A DNA stretch of 64,000 nt from Symbiodinium natans (GCA_905221605.1 CAJNDS010002248.1:373416-437415); one strand, 5' to 3'; numbered from the stretch's first letter, positions 1 to 11,974 are shown. The notes: generated from the letters alone by a model not told the origin. Translations and numbers: made by a program.

Positions 1-315
1 CCCAATCACGACATCTAACATCCCACCAAGCCCCAAGATCTTTTGCCCAGTCAAGAAGCAGTTTGCTGCCATCCTGCTGGACCGTCGCAGGGGCTGTGCT
101 CACGCACAGTGTGCCCTTGCCTTCGCCAATGACCCGGGAAGGGTTTCGGGTTTAGGGTTTAGGGCTTTAGAGCTTTAGGGGTTTAGGGCTTTAGAGGTGT
201 AGGGGTTTAGGGGTTAGGGCAAAGCCAAGAGCATGAGAGCAGAGTCTCGACCATTGTTAAATAACCAGACGCCAAGGGCAATAACTCCCCGGATCCCAGC
301 TACCCTCCGTATATG

Positions 316-346
<31 letters not shown>

Positions 347-1300
347 TTATACATACACATACATATACATATACATGTATACATATATATTGTACATATA
401 TATATATATATATATGATCTCAAACAGCAAAGAAACGAGTAGGTTTCATGTGCACCCTTGTTGCTCGAGAGCCAACAGCGCCGCAATCTCCAGTGCTCCG
501 CACCTGGGTGTTTTTGCTTCGCTGGTTCCACTCTCACACCTAAGGCCTTCCACCTAGTAGGGTTTAGGGTTTAGGGTTTAGGCTTGAGTACCTTGGCCCC
601 AAAAAGCTTAACCTTTCAACTATGAAAGGCTTGTGTATACACTAAAAAGTTAAAGGTTATCTACTCAGGTACTAAGCATCAGTTGTAGGGCACAGTCTTG
701 GTGTGCGTTCTCGACTTGCACATGTCACCGTACGTGTCGTCCTTACGCAGGCGCCATGCTCGTCTCCTCGGCAACTTCTTTCCACTCTGGCGCTGGCAAG
801 CTTCTGTTACGATGTCCCAGGCTTGGGTCAAGCACTACACTTCTGCACAAACCCGCCCTTGTGGGTGGGCAGTCTGCGTCGGAAACCCACTGTACATCGG
901 AACCGCAGAAAAGCATGCGTGCAAGGCCACAATGAGCATATGGGGGGCAAGACCTGCGCCACATGGGCAACGAAGGGGCTGTAGCACCGCTTCTCCGCTC
1001 GCTGCTTTGTAAGCGAACGCCGAAACTTCAGGGAGCTCTTGTCCACTGCCTTGGCCACAAGCCCGATGCTGTCCACAGATATGCCAAGAAAGCGGGACCC
1101 TTCTCGAAGGCAAGGAATCAGAAACTCAAGTTACGATGCAAGCTCTGAAAGTAGGCCCAGTAGGCACGCAACACGTGTCAACATCATCCTTCGTCTTCGT
1201 GATCCTTCGTGACTTGAGGCCAAGGTCTATACAACAAATTCACGCCGCGCAAGGCGAATTTCACTATACCAAACACCTCTGCAGCAAGCCACTCGTGAAG
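1..1300. other. Mostly non-genic left edge with short telomeric arrays and an AT microsatellite
   Basis: Short TTTAGGG arrays lie near 140-220 and 558-582, and an alternating TATA/TACA microsatellite spans about 309-415. The plus strand at about 48-140 translates to a Cys/His-containing stretch (reading CAHAQCALAFAND) that faintly recalls a CCCH finger exon, but spacing and splice sites are unconvincing. Segment 584-680 carries TTAACCTTT and AAAGGTTA inverted motifs also seen near 3990-4085 and 43015-43090, so it is probably a degenerate small mobile element. The rest may be the 3' flank of the minus-strand gene that ends at 1323. Confidence 0.5.
309..415. repeat. (TA/TACA)n microsatellite
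   Basis: Nearly pure alternating TATATA, TACATA and CATATA runs on both strands with no other structure. Reading frames through it give only Tyr/Ile/Cys/Met low-complexity peptides. Confidence 0.9.
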
Positions 1301-1322
1301 CGGGATCGGCGGTGAAGCCCCA

Positions 1323-2534
1323 TCAAAGGTGGATCTCCACCGAAATCTCGCAGGTCTTGGCATCTCTGCCAATCGACTGCCTGAAGTCCCAATCTGCGTC
1401 ATCTCCATTCCGGAGCTGGCAGCACGTCTTGTCGCCGAAGTTGTGCACAATCGGCTTGGCGCACATCTGCTTGCGGGCTCCTTCGCCAATTGTGACAAAG
1501 GCGGTGACGCTGTCCACGCCTGAAGGCACGGCAGAAGAGCATTTCAATTCGATGCCCCCTCGCCCCTTGGCCTTCTTGAATCCGGCGCCGTGCTTTCCAC
1601 CGGTCTGCGTGGCGAGGATCACCATTCGGAAAGTGAAGGGCTCTGCCTGTCCAGGGAAGAGCAGCTGAAACTCCGGGCTGAGCAGCCTCTCTGAGTTGGA
1701 CTCAAACTTCGCAGCGTCCACATGCCACTTGACCAGCTCACGGTTCTCATCCAGGTGTGCGGTTTCCAAAGTCCCAGGCTGCCCGCGCGGGGAGACGCCG
1801 GGGGAGGTGGGCTTGGGCGAGCCCTGCGACGCCGGGCTCAGGCTGCCCAGCAGACGGGGATATTCGCATCCTGGCGGAACTGACGTCGGAGAGGTGACAG
1901 GCATGGCGAGTGGCACGGGCACGGTCAGGAATGACACCATGGGAGCTGCTTGGCTGAGGCAGGGCTGCCCGGGGATGTAGGCCGAGGCCATCCCGGGCAC
2001 GGGCGCAGCTGGCGGCGCCAAAGGCGGCGCCAAAGGCGGCGCCAAAGGCGGCGCCAAAGGCGGCGCCATGACGGGTTGGTGGTGGGTCTCCGTCTGCATC
2101 TCCTCCCTTACCATCGCGTCCCACTCCCATCGGTCAGGGGTTGCGGAGTGCAGGAGGCATGGCTTCGAGGCTGGCTTGGCCGGCAGCGTCTCCTCCTCGT
2201 CGAGGCTTTTGCAGAGCGCTTCCAGGTCCCAGGGGTCCGGGGTCTCGAAACGATTCAGAGTGCGCAGGGTCTGCAGCTTCTTGACGGTCTTCACCGGCTC
2301 GCTGGCCTCCGGCGATTCCTCGATCACCTCCTTGTCGGCCTTTTGCTCGGTGCCTTCAGGTGCCCTGGGCTCCTCCATGTCCAGCTCCCCAGTGCCCTCC
2401 TCAAGGGCCGTCTCGGGCGCGGTCTGCGAGCGTTGCAGGTACCGGCGTGGGCGAGGCTCGGACACCTGAACAAAGGTGTTGACTACAGTGATGTCGTGCT
2501 CCATAAGAACTGGCATTGTGCTTGTTGATGCCAT
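1323..2534 (-). CDS. Dinoflagellate-type protein with conserved C-terminal domain, 403 aa
   Basis: Intronless minus-strand ORF. The frame stays open upstream to 2819, but I chose the ATG at 2534 (protein starts MASTSTMPVLMEHD) because the conserved block ITVVNTFVQV then lies close to the N-terminus, as I recall for related dinoflagellate proteins. In order: that block, an acidic Glu-rich segment, ETPDPWDLEAL, a four-residue PPLA tandem repeat encoded by a 12-bp minisatellite (about 2012-2068), a Pro/Ser-rich linker, and a compact C-terminal domain from about residue 270 with FRMVILA, GAGFKKAKGRGGIELKC, FVTIGEG and HNFGDKTCCQL. The combination of a late NTF motif and a GxxFKKAKGxG core is typical of a family I know only from dinoflagellates; its function is unknown to me. 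The only well-supported minus-strand gene apart from the retroelement. Confidence 0.75.
   Translation of the reverse strand: MASTSTMPVLMEHDITVVNTFVQVSEPRPRRYLQRSQTAPETALEEGTGELDMEEPRAPEGTEQKADKEVIEESPEASEPVKTVKKLQTLRTLNRFETPDPWDLEALCKSLDEEETLPAKPASKPCLLHSATPDRWEWDAMVREEMQTETHHQPVMAPPLAPPLAPPLAPPLAPPAAPVPGMASAYIPGQPCLSQAAPMVSFLTVPVPLAMPVTSPTSVPPGCEYPRLLGSLSPASQGSPKPTSPGVSPRGQPGTLETAHLDENRELVKWHVDAAKFESNSERLLSPEFQLLFPGQAEPFTFRMVILATQTGGKHGAGFKKAKGRGGIELKCSSAVPSGVDSVTAFVTIGEGARKQMCAKPIVHNFGDKTCCQLRNGDDADWDFRQSIGRDAKTCEISVEIHL
2012..2068. repeat. 12-bp coding minisatellite (AAAGGCGGCGCC)
   Basis: About four and a half in-frame copies of AAAGGCGGCGCC inside the minus-strand gene, encoding the PPLA repeats. 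The unit contains GGCGCC, a self-complementary hexamer. Confidence 0.9.
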
Positions 2535-2539
2535 GGTCG

Positions 2540-4500
2540 TCAAGGGGCAAGGATCCACGAAAAGCCGGACGACGATCAATGTCTCCTGTGCACCTCGGGC
2601 CTTCAGCGACGATGGCTCTGTAGCAGCTGTAGCATGTTTAAGTTTGAGGGCCTTCCCTTCCAATTCCTGGGCCTTCCTGTAGAGACTGCCTGTTCCCAGG
2701 TGCCAGGAACAAGATATAAGGCCATGATACATCGCGCGCAAGGACCATGCCATGCCCTCAATCAGCTCACAACCCTGAGATCCAGACATAGTGGGTCGCC
2801 TCCCGGCAGCAACACCCACCTGTCAGAAGCATGCTGCCAGAGATTACGAGCCGCCACCCTACAAAACAGGCAAACACCGAGCAGCAGAGCATTTTGTCGC
2901 CGGCCACCAAGACGAGAGGCTGCTTGCTACTCTCGACCCTACTTACTCGCCTCGGACCCCGGCCGAAAGGCGCCTGGAACAAGCAGAGCAGGCCCCTTCC
3001 CAACCCCTCCGAACAAGCAGAGCAGGCGGTTCGAATTTTCCCGAATTATCAAACTTTCCGTGAATCCTTCGACCTGAGCCAGAGCGCCCGAAAGATATCT
3101 TGCCCAAACCTTTACGTTTCAGTGGGCATCGATTGAATTGTGTAACGAGGTTCCGAAAGTTGAAAGCGGGATTTTTTGTGGTGGTTCGATTTTGTTATCC
3201 CCTCCTAAGTTCAGCCAAGATGCAAGGCACCGCTACCCAGCTGCCCTCCCTCGGGAGGCGGGGGCGCGGGGCGGTTGGACCTTGCAATGGCGCTTCTGCG
3301 CATGTCTGCGTAGGGATACTGTGGACTTCAGCTCGAAATTCTGAAAGGGTGGCTTGTCAAGCTCGTCAGGGCTGAAAAGCTTAGACTATGGGCTTGGGGC
3401 TTAGCACTTGGACATCATACATCTACTGCTTGAGTTGCATCATGCCACATCCATTTGGGGGATGGTATTGAACATGGGCCGGTCTCTTGAACGGTACTCA
3501 GGCCCCAAGCGCCAAGCCCCAAGCCCCAAGCCCTATCGCGCTGCAGCGTGCGCTCAGGCTTCTGGAAGAAACTGTTTCAGTCTGAGATTCCCTGGGGGGC
3601 TATCGGGCTGGGTGAACTAAGCCCCCGCGCGCTACGTGGTTGGTCATGAATTCGTAGGGGTCGTCGGGCAAAAGGGTGCAGACGACGCTCAGCATCTCCT
3701 GAGCGCTCCAACGCCGCAAGCTCCAACCACCGAAAGCTTTTGTGGACCCCCAAGACCCGAAATGTCTAAGGACCCCTTCTGCTCGGAACCATTGATTGAA
3801 CATGGCTGTCCGAGCCACAGAAGAAGAATCTTCGCATGGGGGAGCATAGAGAACAAGAAGCTCTGCAGGTGATTGTCTTTGGGTGCGGGCACCTAATGCC
3901 AAACCTGCCAAGCCAAAATCTGGGACCTCTAAACTGAACCTGATGAGTCAGAAGAGCATACTTAGTTGTCCAGTACCTAGGGGGGGACTACAGGTTAACC
4001 TTTGGGAATATACGGGGATTGTTTCACCCGAAAAAGGTTACAGGTTACCTACTGTACAACTAAACCTAACTAAGCAGACCTACCAGTCAGTACTTCCTGG
4101 CAAACCCCTTCGAAACTCGAAGCCCGAACCTGGACTCACCCTCAAGCCATCTCCTGCATGAACAGCTCTATCTGATGGTTGTCCTTGCAGGGCCATGCTG
4201 AATCAAGCGCGCTGATGCACGCGGACAAGGCCCGTCATGTTGCCAAACCTTGTACCCTAGACCCGAAACCTAAACCTTTGTACCCTTTTGCAGCCCGACT
4301 GAGGGCGTAACCTTTGTACCCTACACCCTAAACCCTAAACCCTAACGCTTGTGATTTCGAGCATGCTGGGTGCGCTCTCTCAGCACGGGCCCACAACCGA
4401 TCCCGGGAGCCAATCGTCCAGCAAAACCCAAAAGCACGGCCGGTCTCGGAACCTAACAAAGATTATTTAAGGTATAGGGTTTAGGGTTTGGGGTTTGGGG
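2540..4500. other. No convincing gene; 5' flank of the minus gene and dispersed-element debris
   Basis: Segment 2540-3400 is presumably the promoter and 5' flank of the minus-strand gene; I see no TATA-like or trans-splice leader signal. At 3990-4085 there is a relic containing GGTTAACCTTTGGG and AAAAGGTTACAGG inverted motifs shared with 584-680 and 43015-43090. At 4190 a CTTGCAG|GG acceptor-like site precedes about 60 bp of open frame, which could be one small exon. Short CCCTAAA runs lie at 4318-4345. Confidence 0.4.
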
Positions 4501-4513
4501 TTTAGGGTTTAGG

Positions 4514-4594
4514 GTTCTCTTTACCTACAGCTTTGTGGGTTACACCTGCACATGAAGGGTGGTTACGACGAAGCTGCATGTAAGTAGAGTCCCA
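4514..4594. mobile_element. Small inverted-repeat element, family C, copy 1
   Basis: Starts with TTCTCTTTACCTACAGCTTTG and ends with GCATGTAAGTAGAGTCCCAGG. Ends resemble those of copies near 14.56, 14.73 and 59.17 kb, where CTTTACCTACAGT and ACTGTAGGTAA-AGAGTCCC form the inverted termini around a GGGTTATACCT core. No coding capacity, so MITE- or introner-like. Confidence 0.6.
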
Positions 4595-4599
4595 GGTAT

Positions 4600-7330
4600 A
4601 AGCTCGGATCTGGAAGACCGCCCCCCCCCCCCCCCCCCCGGCCTGATAGCCCTGCAGCGTTTGCGCTGCACTTCTGGGCCTGGATGGGCCACTGATGTAA
4701 GGGGGATCGACTTAAGGGTTCGGAACTGCTCAGGGTTTTATAGAGGTTCAGGGTTTAGGGATGTTTAGGGTTTAGGGTTCAGGGTTTCGGGTTAGGATTC
4801 ACCTGCTTCACTGCACTCTTGCCCCTCTTGGGTCTTGGCAGGACTGACTCCTGTGGAAGGTTCAAGTCCTATCCCCAGAGTTCTAGTGGCTGCCATGTAT
4901 CCTTGTCCATGAACCCTGGACCCCTTGTCAACCATTTTGATAGTTTTGTTTATAGGGTTTAGGTTTCTGTTGCCTCACCCCAGCAAGCACAGAGGTCCGA
5001 GGGCTAACCCCTATAGGGTTTCGGCACGCCCCCTCTGCTAGCAGTCCACGGCGCTCCGATGCTTTCCGAGGCCACGGCCCATCTATAGGGGTTGGGGCTT
5101 AGGGTTTTAAAGGGTTTATGGGGTTTAGGGTTTAGAAATCCACCCCTCGACACATGAAAACGTTCAGCAGGACGCAGGCTGAGGGCCGCGCGTCAGCTTG
5201 TCTGACATGTCGTTTCTTTCACCTTTTGCGAGCCCATCTCAAGTGCCAGTGCTCTGAGAGGTTCGGGGCCTCTGAAACATAAGGGGACCTCGTCTCGGAG
5301 GCAGGGAAGAACGCAGAAACCGACAAACTTCAAGCATTCAGAACTCAAGCCCTAAAATAGTGCCTTTCTACTCCCGCCACAGACTTGCTTGTGCATGCTG
5401 CCGATGACCCGGACTCATTTCAAGGGCCAGGCGGCCAGAAAGCCAAAGGTACGTAATGGGGCTTAGGGGGTCTCAAAACTCTGCCTGGTAATTACTCTTT
5501 TTTGTCAAGTCTCCACTCGGGGGCTTTCCTTGTGAGTTTTCAGGTTGGGAATTCTGACTTTGGGTCTCTGGGCTTCTGAACCAAGGCACCGAAATCCAAA
5601 GCCATTGCTGCGAGCTGCTCGGCACTCAAGCTGCAAAGGCCCAAGACCTCGGATCCGGCAGGAATCTAGGGAGGGGAGGGGAGGGAGGGGAGGGGAGGAG
5701 GGGGGGGGAGGGAGGGGAGGGAGGGGAGGGAGGGGGAGGGGAGGGAGGGGTTGATCATGTTGTGGGCAGACTTGATGATCATGATCATAATTAACCCTCA
5801 TCTTTAATGCTTTGGCGGGGCGGTCCTGTGTTGAGCAACACGCAATAAGCCCTCCAGCGTGTGGTCTTCATCTGAGCTGCGCACTTCGCGACAAGTGGTG
5901 GTGACACACGGCTTTTCGGAATCGACAACTTACCTGAAATCTGCCGATGCTGCCTGGTAAGTTTGGATTTGAGAGAATGAGATGTGCCGTCGAGCGAGGG
6001 GACACCAGCTTAACGTATCCAAGCGCTCTTCCTGCAACTGCTGTGGCAGCTCAGTTGGCAACACCGAACACTGCACCCGTGTCCTCCGTGTCCTTGCTTC
6101 ATGATCATGCCGCCCCAATCGCTGGAGCCGAGATTTTGGCGACGGGCAGGAGTATGTCCATTTTGTGATGCTGCGGCTCCGCCTTGACCAGCTGCGGCGG
6201 CTCTTTGGAGCTTACAGGCTACAAGGGCGTCGCGAAGGGTCTGCACCTCCAGCCGCGCATCGCTCGGTAAGACTTTTATCCAGAGACATGACAGCGTGCT
6301 CGTGGGCTTTGAGAAGCTTCGGGCTATGGGCTCTGAGCCCAGCGCTGTTGTTGCATTCTCAACTCAAGGCAAGAATCCTGTCCATGCGTTAAATGCGGCT
6401 TCTGCCAACCCACATCTACCGTGGTTGGTGCGCACACGCCTTGTTTGAGGCCAGATTGCCAAGCTAAAGCGTGAGTCTGAGTCTTCGGCACCTAAATGCC
6501 ACGGCTACCACCTTCGGCGATGCCGCTGCTTTGGAACAGAATCGCTTACGGGGATCCTCAGAGACTGTCTGCACTCAGCACGCAGGCTCAGAAACACTCC
6601 ATGAGGATCCCTATCAAGCGAAGGCTGCCTAAACCTAACTACAGTCAGAAGCTATCCTGTCTCGGAAAGTACGGCCTGTGGCCTGCGCCAACTCACGCTC
6701 ACTTTCTGAGAACAGGGCTCACCTAAACAGAACCATCGGGCTTCGGGCACATGAACTGAATGCCCCGGGCTCGGCATAGCTTTGAGCATCAGCACAGATA
6801 CCGCCACATTATACCCTAAACCTTTAAACCCTAAACCCCAAAGAGGAGAAGCACGTCGACCCGGAGTTCTGCTTGGTAGGATGGCTTTCGCGAGCTGTTG
6901 CGACCTCTCGCGCCCGCACATAAAAAGTCTTTGGACAGAAGGTGCAAGGTAGACTTCTGTCGACTGTTGTGGGGGGGCTTAGGGTTTAGATTGGGATGCT
7001 CCCCCTTAAACTAACAGGCCTTAATAGGGATTAGTGTAACCTCTTTTTCTAATCCCTATTTTGGACCCTAAACCCTAAACCCTAAACCCTAAACCCTAAG
7101 CCCTAAACCCAAACCCTAAACCCTGGTAGTATTCGGGGAACATCCCAAAATTTAGTCTCCCTTCCGTACGCTTGGGACCTACCACGGGGCTAGGGTGTGG
7201 AGGGCTTCAACTGTCCAGGGACTAAAGGAGGAGGGACCCCAATGAGGGACCTTAGGGGGTTCTTTGGGGAGGTATATATAGGGGTTATATATAATTATGG
7301 GTTATATAGGGGAATAAGATTAAGGGTCCG
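4600..7330. other. No convincing gene; arrays, C-tract, purine tract, scattered exon-like fragments
   Basis: A homopolymeric C tract lies at about 4622-4640 and short TTTAGGG arrays at 4735-4790 and 5100-5140. Two open fragments end in good donors: 5396-5450 (donor GTACGT) and about 5890-5951 (donor GTAAGT); a third at 6170-6269 ends in GTAAGA. They could be exons of an unidentified plus-strand gene, but nothing in them is recognisable. At 7000-7330 there is AT-rich sequence with ATATATAGGGGTTATATATAA motifs. Confidence 0.35.
5668..5752 (+). repeat. Polypurine GGGAGGGGAGG tract
   Basis: Almost pure (GGGGA/GGGA)n on the plus strand with a run of eight or more G in the middle. This is able in principle to form G-quadruplex or triplex DNA. 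Confidence 0.9.
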
Positions 7331-7350
7331 TTCTAGGGCCTAGGGTCCCC

Positions 7351-7441
7351 TAAACCCTAAACCCTAAACCCTAAACCCTAAACCCTAAACCCTAAACCCT
7401 AACCCTAAACCCTAAACCCTAAACCCTAAACCCTAAACCCT
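7351..7441 (-). repeat. Interstitial telomeric array (CCCTAAA)n
   Basis: About thirteen consecutive CCCTAAA heptamers with one CCCTAA hexamer in the middle. A shorter array of the same orientation lies at 7070-7130. Confidence 0.95.
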
Positions 7442-7569
7442 ACTTAAAACTGCCACGTAAGCCCGCTAAGCAGAGCTCGGCATCAGCTCCACACATCGCT
7501 TTCCACCCGGCGAGCCCTCTGCGGGTGGCAGAAACCTGGGAAAGGCTGCCGCGCAACATGTCGGAAAAG

Positions 7570-8815
7570 GGTTTAGGGTTTAGGGTTTAGGGTTGAGGGT
7601 TGAGGGTTGAGGGTTTGGGGCTAGGGTTGAGGGTTTAGGGTTTCGAACCTCCTGCAAGGTTGGTGGCTTTGGGATAAACACCAAAAAAAGAGCGTCGTTG
7701 TGACAACCCCACTTTTTCTGGCCAAGGACACTAAGCTCACCCTCAGCCTGATTCTTTTCGCTTGCTAGTTACTAGGCCGGACTGGGGAGTTCTCGGATTG
7801 ATTCATCCAGGCGCACTGTTGGCTCAAGAGGCAACTGGTTTGTGAGCTGCAACTCCAACGAAAAGGGAACATGCGGCTCCTCAGAGCTGTTTTGTCTAGG
7901 ACAGTGGCCGGCACCGGCACGTGGCCGGCGTTTAGTGGGTCAGAGTAAGGCATCTCTTTCGTGCCGAAGCTTGGCCATGGGCGATGCATTTGAACTGGTG
8001 TGCTACTGCGTCGAATAGCCCCTGCAGACATGCACATGTGGCGCGCAGTGCGCATTTTTCCTGACCCCTCTTGCTGCATCTGCCAGACGTGCACCTAGAC
8101 ACATCAAGGCTGCAGCAGGCAAATTCGCCAGCAAGGCCTGCAGCCATGCTAACATATGCTAACCCTTGATACCCTAGCAACACCCAGAGCCTTCGACCTG
8201 CGCAGCAAGTAGTCCTGGACCCCGTAGCAAGGAACTTCTGTCCGAGGGGCAGCGACTGCCGCATCGTGCGACGCCGATTCTCGATGGCAACTTGCGTGCC
8301 ACCTAAGACGAATGTTTTGTGAGAAGAGCGCTTGCGTGTCGACATTGCCAACTTTCCGCAACTCCGTAACTATGACCTGCTTGAGACCGAAGCATGCAGT
8401 CCCTGAACGATTGCAGCAGTTTCAAACGTCTGGTCAGTTCTTTCAAAACTTGCGACTGGCCTGCATTTGCCGACAACCTCACACACTGACAGAAGCAGCA
8501 GCCTGGGTCCAGCATGATACACCACACGCAACCCCCAATAAATCTGGCGGCAACAGCATGCAAAAGCTAAACTCTAACCCCTGCACGAGACTGTCAAACT
8601 CTCAACCCTGAACCAAAGCGATCAGACTACGAGGCTGCGCCTCCACTCAGCAAAATTAATCTCCTGAACCCATGCTCCCACCACTACAGAACCCTGGCAC
8701 ACATACAAGCCACCCTCAACCTCCAACCCCTACACCACCAACTCATCATGCCTAGCTTCGTCCTAAACAAAGCCAATGTTACCCCACGCTATGTCGAAGT
8801 ACTGAGGAACCCCTG
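7570..8815. other. Unique sequence without a recognised gene
   Basis: Starts with degenerate TTTAGGG/TTGAGGG repeats to about 7650. From 7680 to 8810 the sequence is balanced in composition and non-repetitive, with no ORF over about 140 codons and nothing recognisable on either strand. I cannot assign a function. Confidence 0.4.
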
Positions 8816-9860
8816 AACCCTAAACCCTAAACCCTAAACCCTAAACCCTAAACCCCAAACCATCCGCAGAGCAGAGTCGCGCGAGGTCCGCGAATGTTCC
8901 TCCCAGACCGGGTCGTAGAAGACATCCTCCGCAAACTCCAGGAAGTCTACCTCTCGGCAAACAGCTTAGGGTTTAGGGTTTAGGGTTTAGGGTTTGGGGT
9001 TTGGGGTTTGGGGTTTAGGGTTTGGGGTTTAGGGTTTGGGGTTTAGGGTTTGGGGGTTTAGGAACCAGGCGCCTATTGCAGGATGTGGCAAGCTCCGAAC
9101 CCCCCCCCAAAAAACCCTCGGTGCCCTAAGGCCTTGAACTGCAAACCTCAAGTTCTGCGGGGGTCTTCATAATCAGTGCTGGCTTCAGACTGAAGGTTAG
9201 GGTTTAGGATTTAGGGTTTAGGGTTTAGGGTTTAGGGTTGAGGGCTGAGGGTTTAGGGTTTAGGGTTTACGGTTTAGGGTTTAGGGACTCATACGACGAC
9301 TCCAGGCTTCATGGAGGGGGCAGAGGGCTTCGGACGGACAGCTTTAGGGGAAGCTTGGGGTCTAGAAGCGTCAGGGTTTAGGGTTTAGGGTGAGGGTTTA
9401 GGGTTTAGGGTTTAGGGTTTAGGGTTTAGGGTTTAGGGTTTAGGGTTTAGGGTTTAGGGTTTAGGGTTTAGGGTTTAGGGTTCAGGGTTCGGGTTAGGGT
9501 TTAGGTTATTCAGGGTTTTAGGGTTCTAGGTTTTAGGGTTTGTAGGGCTTAGGGCTTAGAGGCTGCAGGGCTTAGGGGCTTAGGCTTAGGGCTAGGGGCT
9601 TAGGCTTAGGGCTTGGGCTTACCTTCGGGTTTAGGTGTACAGGGTTCAAAGAAAGGGGGGGTTTAGGTGTAGGGGTTTAGGTTTATGGTATTAGGTTTAT
9701 GTTTGCGGGTTTAGGGTTTTGGGTTTATGGGTTTGGGTTTAGGGTGGTTAGGGGTTTAGGGTTTTAGGTTTGGGTTTAGGGTTTAGGGGTTAGGGTTTAG
9801 GGTTTAGGGTTTAGGGTTTAGGGTTTAGGGTTTAGGGTTTAGGGTTTAGGGTTTAGGACA
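8816..9860. repeat. Kilobase field of telomeric arrays, both orientations
   Basis: CCCTAAA copies at 8816-8860 face TTTAGGG copies at 8965-9062, 9198-9290 and a near-perfect run at 9375-9482. From 9483 to 9780 the heptamer decays into TTAGGGC, TTTAGGT and TTCAGGG variants before a clean array resumes at 9786-9856. The decay gradient suggests an old array that has been mutated and partly re-homogenised. Confidence 0.9.
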
Positions 9861-10249
9861 TATGAACAAATCTAGTGAATATAGCCTCAGATTCGAATAA
9901 CATACGAATACTATATATTCATATGCTAATTTTACAACATAACACTTATACTACTATAGGGTTCCTGGGCTCGTTGGGGTCTGCTCCTGGTTTCGGGCCT
10001 TTTTGGGCTTGCTCTGACCAATCGCTCAGCTCTCGCGCCCTTGCAGCCTAGGGCTGGGCTTGGGGTTTCGGGTTTAGGGTTCTTGGATTAAGCCTCTGAG
10101 TACCGTCGCAATCCTGGGATTCAACTGTTGCATGCTATCGTCCATGCAAGCGATCGGTCAACACTGAAACCCGTGCCTGGTTCGCACCCAGGAAGATGCT
10201 GGCACGGTGCTCCCGCACCTTGCTCTCCTGGTAAGGTTCTCTCAGGGTT

Positions 10250-10620
10250 CTGCAAGGTGGCGATTTTGGAGTGACGAAGAGTCTGGAGCTGTTTCTAGAT
10301 GTTTCTAGGGTGCGGTCAGGTGCTTTACAGGAATTCAGGGCTCAGAGCCACATGAGGCTTCACAAACAGGTCGGCGCAGTCAGCCCGCAAGGAGGAGTCG
10401 GCCGGCAAGCTGTCACGTCGGCGCGGTATGGCTCGACCATTGCCCTGCGCTATGGCGATCTGATCGAAGAGGCGTCCACAGAAGGCCAAACCTCCACTCC
10501 CTTCAGCGGCAGGCAGAAGCGGCCGCAGCTCCAGGTTTACGCCGATGATAGTAGGGACCCGTTTATAGATGCATATGTGTGTATGTATATATGTGTATAC
10601 GTTTAGTCTACACATTTATA
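10250..10620 (+). other. Open segment of unknown coding status
   Basis: Both strands stay open for about 100 codons over this GC-rich stretch (plus frame contains STIALRYGDLIEE; minus frame contains RPLLPAAEGSGGLAF). Dual-strand openness means openness alone proves nothing. No motif is recognised; possibly an exon of one strand. Confidence 0.2.
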
Positions 10621-10935
10621 TAGCAATATATGCCCCCCAAACCCTACATACCGAACGTGCTCCTCGGAGGGCGGCTCCACCAGCCCGGCCACGCCTGGGT
10701 TCCCAGCTTTGGGTTTAGTGTTTAGGTTTAGGGTTTAGGGCTTAGGGTTTAGGCTCACGGACATTCGCAAGGAGCTCAAATGACCATGAATCCCCCATCC
10801 TCAAAGCCCCAAAGTCTTCCCGTAAGCCTGAGTGACCCGAAAGTATGTGCTTCAAGGCGGTAAAGTGTTGTTATCCGCGTCTCCTTCGTGCTGCAGAACT
10901 TCCCAAGCCTCTCCCCCCGTTTTGTAGCGTAAAAA

Positions 10936-11036
10936 AAGGGGTCGGAAGAGATACTTATTTTTTCCCTTATGGTCCCTTCAAAATTATACTACAATGACCC
11001 CCAAAACCTTATTGGAAACTAAAGGTTCCTATAGTA
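10936..11036. mobile_element. Dispersed short element, family D, copy 1
   Basis: Shares GGGGTCGGAAGA, ACAATGACCCCCAAAACC and flanking AT-rich blocks with 26365-26475, where GGGGGTCGGAAGAATT and CATAACAACCCCCGAAACCC occur in the same order and spacing. Two diverged copies of one non-coding element; the second starts at the end of a channel exon and so lies in an intron. Confidence 0.55.
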
Positions 11037-11205
11037 CCTCTACCCAAGACACCAGAAGCCGCCCCCTAAACCCTAAACCCTAAACCCGAAACCATAAACC
11101 CTAAACCCTTAGAAAGCCCACAGGAAACCCAAGGAGCCCGTGAGGAGCAGGAGAAGCCCGAAAAGGAAGCCCAGAGCTGGCAGTGGCCTTCCCAGGATGG
11201 AGGGG

Positions 11206-11290
11206 AGTAGGGTTTAGGGTTTAGGGTTTAGGGTTTAGGGTTTAGGGTTTAGGGTTTAGGGTTTAGGGTTTAGGGTTTAGGGTCTAGGGC
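11206..11290 (+). repeat. Interstitial telomeric array (TTTAGGG)n
   Basis: About eleven perfect TTTAGGG copies, ending in one TCTAGGG variant. Confidence 0.95.
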
Positions 11291-11400
11291 AACAGCAGGC
11301 TCCACACGTGGGGTGTAGGGTTTCTAGGGAGGTCGTCAGCCTATCATAGGGGTGCAAGGGCTTGCGGGCACTCGGGTGACTTTTCGTAACTCGAGTTGGG

Positions 11401-11500
11401 NNNNNNNNNNNNNNNNNNNNNNNNNNNNNNNNNNNNNNNNNNNNNNNNNNNNNNNNNNNNNNNNNNNNNNNNNNNNNNNNNNNNNNNNNNNNNNNNNNNN
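11401..11500. other. Assembly gap (100 N)
   Basis: Exactly one hundred N, the conventional scaffold gap of unknown length. Anything bridging 11300-11600 is therefore uncertain. Confidence 0.99.
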
Positions 11501-11649
11501 CGATTGGCCATCTCGTGATCTGATGTCGCTCGGCGAAGCTGTCGGCTGGATCACGGTGAATTGTTCATGGCCGGGCCGTCTCGCTGACAGCAATTGATTC
11601 ATGCTCCTGTGGGAAACAGTGTGCTCTCTCGAGGCTGGGGCTGGGGGCC

Positions 11650-11907
11650 TGGGGTTCGGTCTTTTACTTCGTTTGTCATCATACGCATGCTCGATCGGGT
11701 ATGTGCGTGATGATCCACGGGAAGTGGGTACGAGGTTTGTGACCGTTCCTTGTCCTTGCTCTTTGCTTCGGGGTCGGGGACTCGTTCGTGGGTCGCGAGT
11801 TTGATTGCTTCGACTTCGACGCTCGTCCCCATGCCTGAGCGTTTCAGTAAAACTGTGTGTCCTGACTTCAGTGATCAGCGAGTTCCGAGCGTTCGCACTT
11901 AGAAGTG
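11650..11907. repeat. 258-bp direct repeat, copy 1
   Basis: From GGGGTTCGGTC to CACTTAGAAGTG this matches 12080-12337 almost perfectly; I found one difference (CGTGGGTCGC here, CGTGAGTCGC in copy 2). The copies are separated by 172 bp that contain a hairpin. Reading frames through the repeat are shadows of the duplication and match nothing I know. Either a tandem duplication with a spacer or the direct termini of a very short element. Confidence 0.85.
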
Positions 11908-11974
11908 GGTCCTGAATACCGGTCTGGTTGGTTAGGGTTCAGGGGTCACTTCTGGTTGCGAGATCACAAAGGCA

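Noticed and set aside
1950-2528. Plus-strand ORF of 192 codons opposite the minus-strand gene
   Set aside because: Arg/Leu-rich complement of the PPLA repeat and acidic region. The minus strand carries the conserved domain.
11352-11602. ORFs spanning the N run
   Set aside because: Frames are continuous only because N codons are not read as stops.
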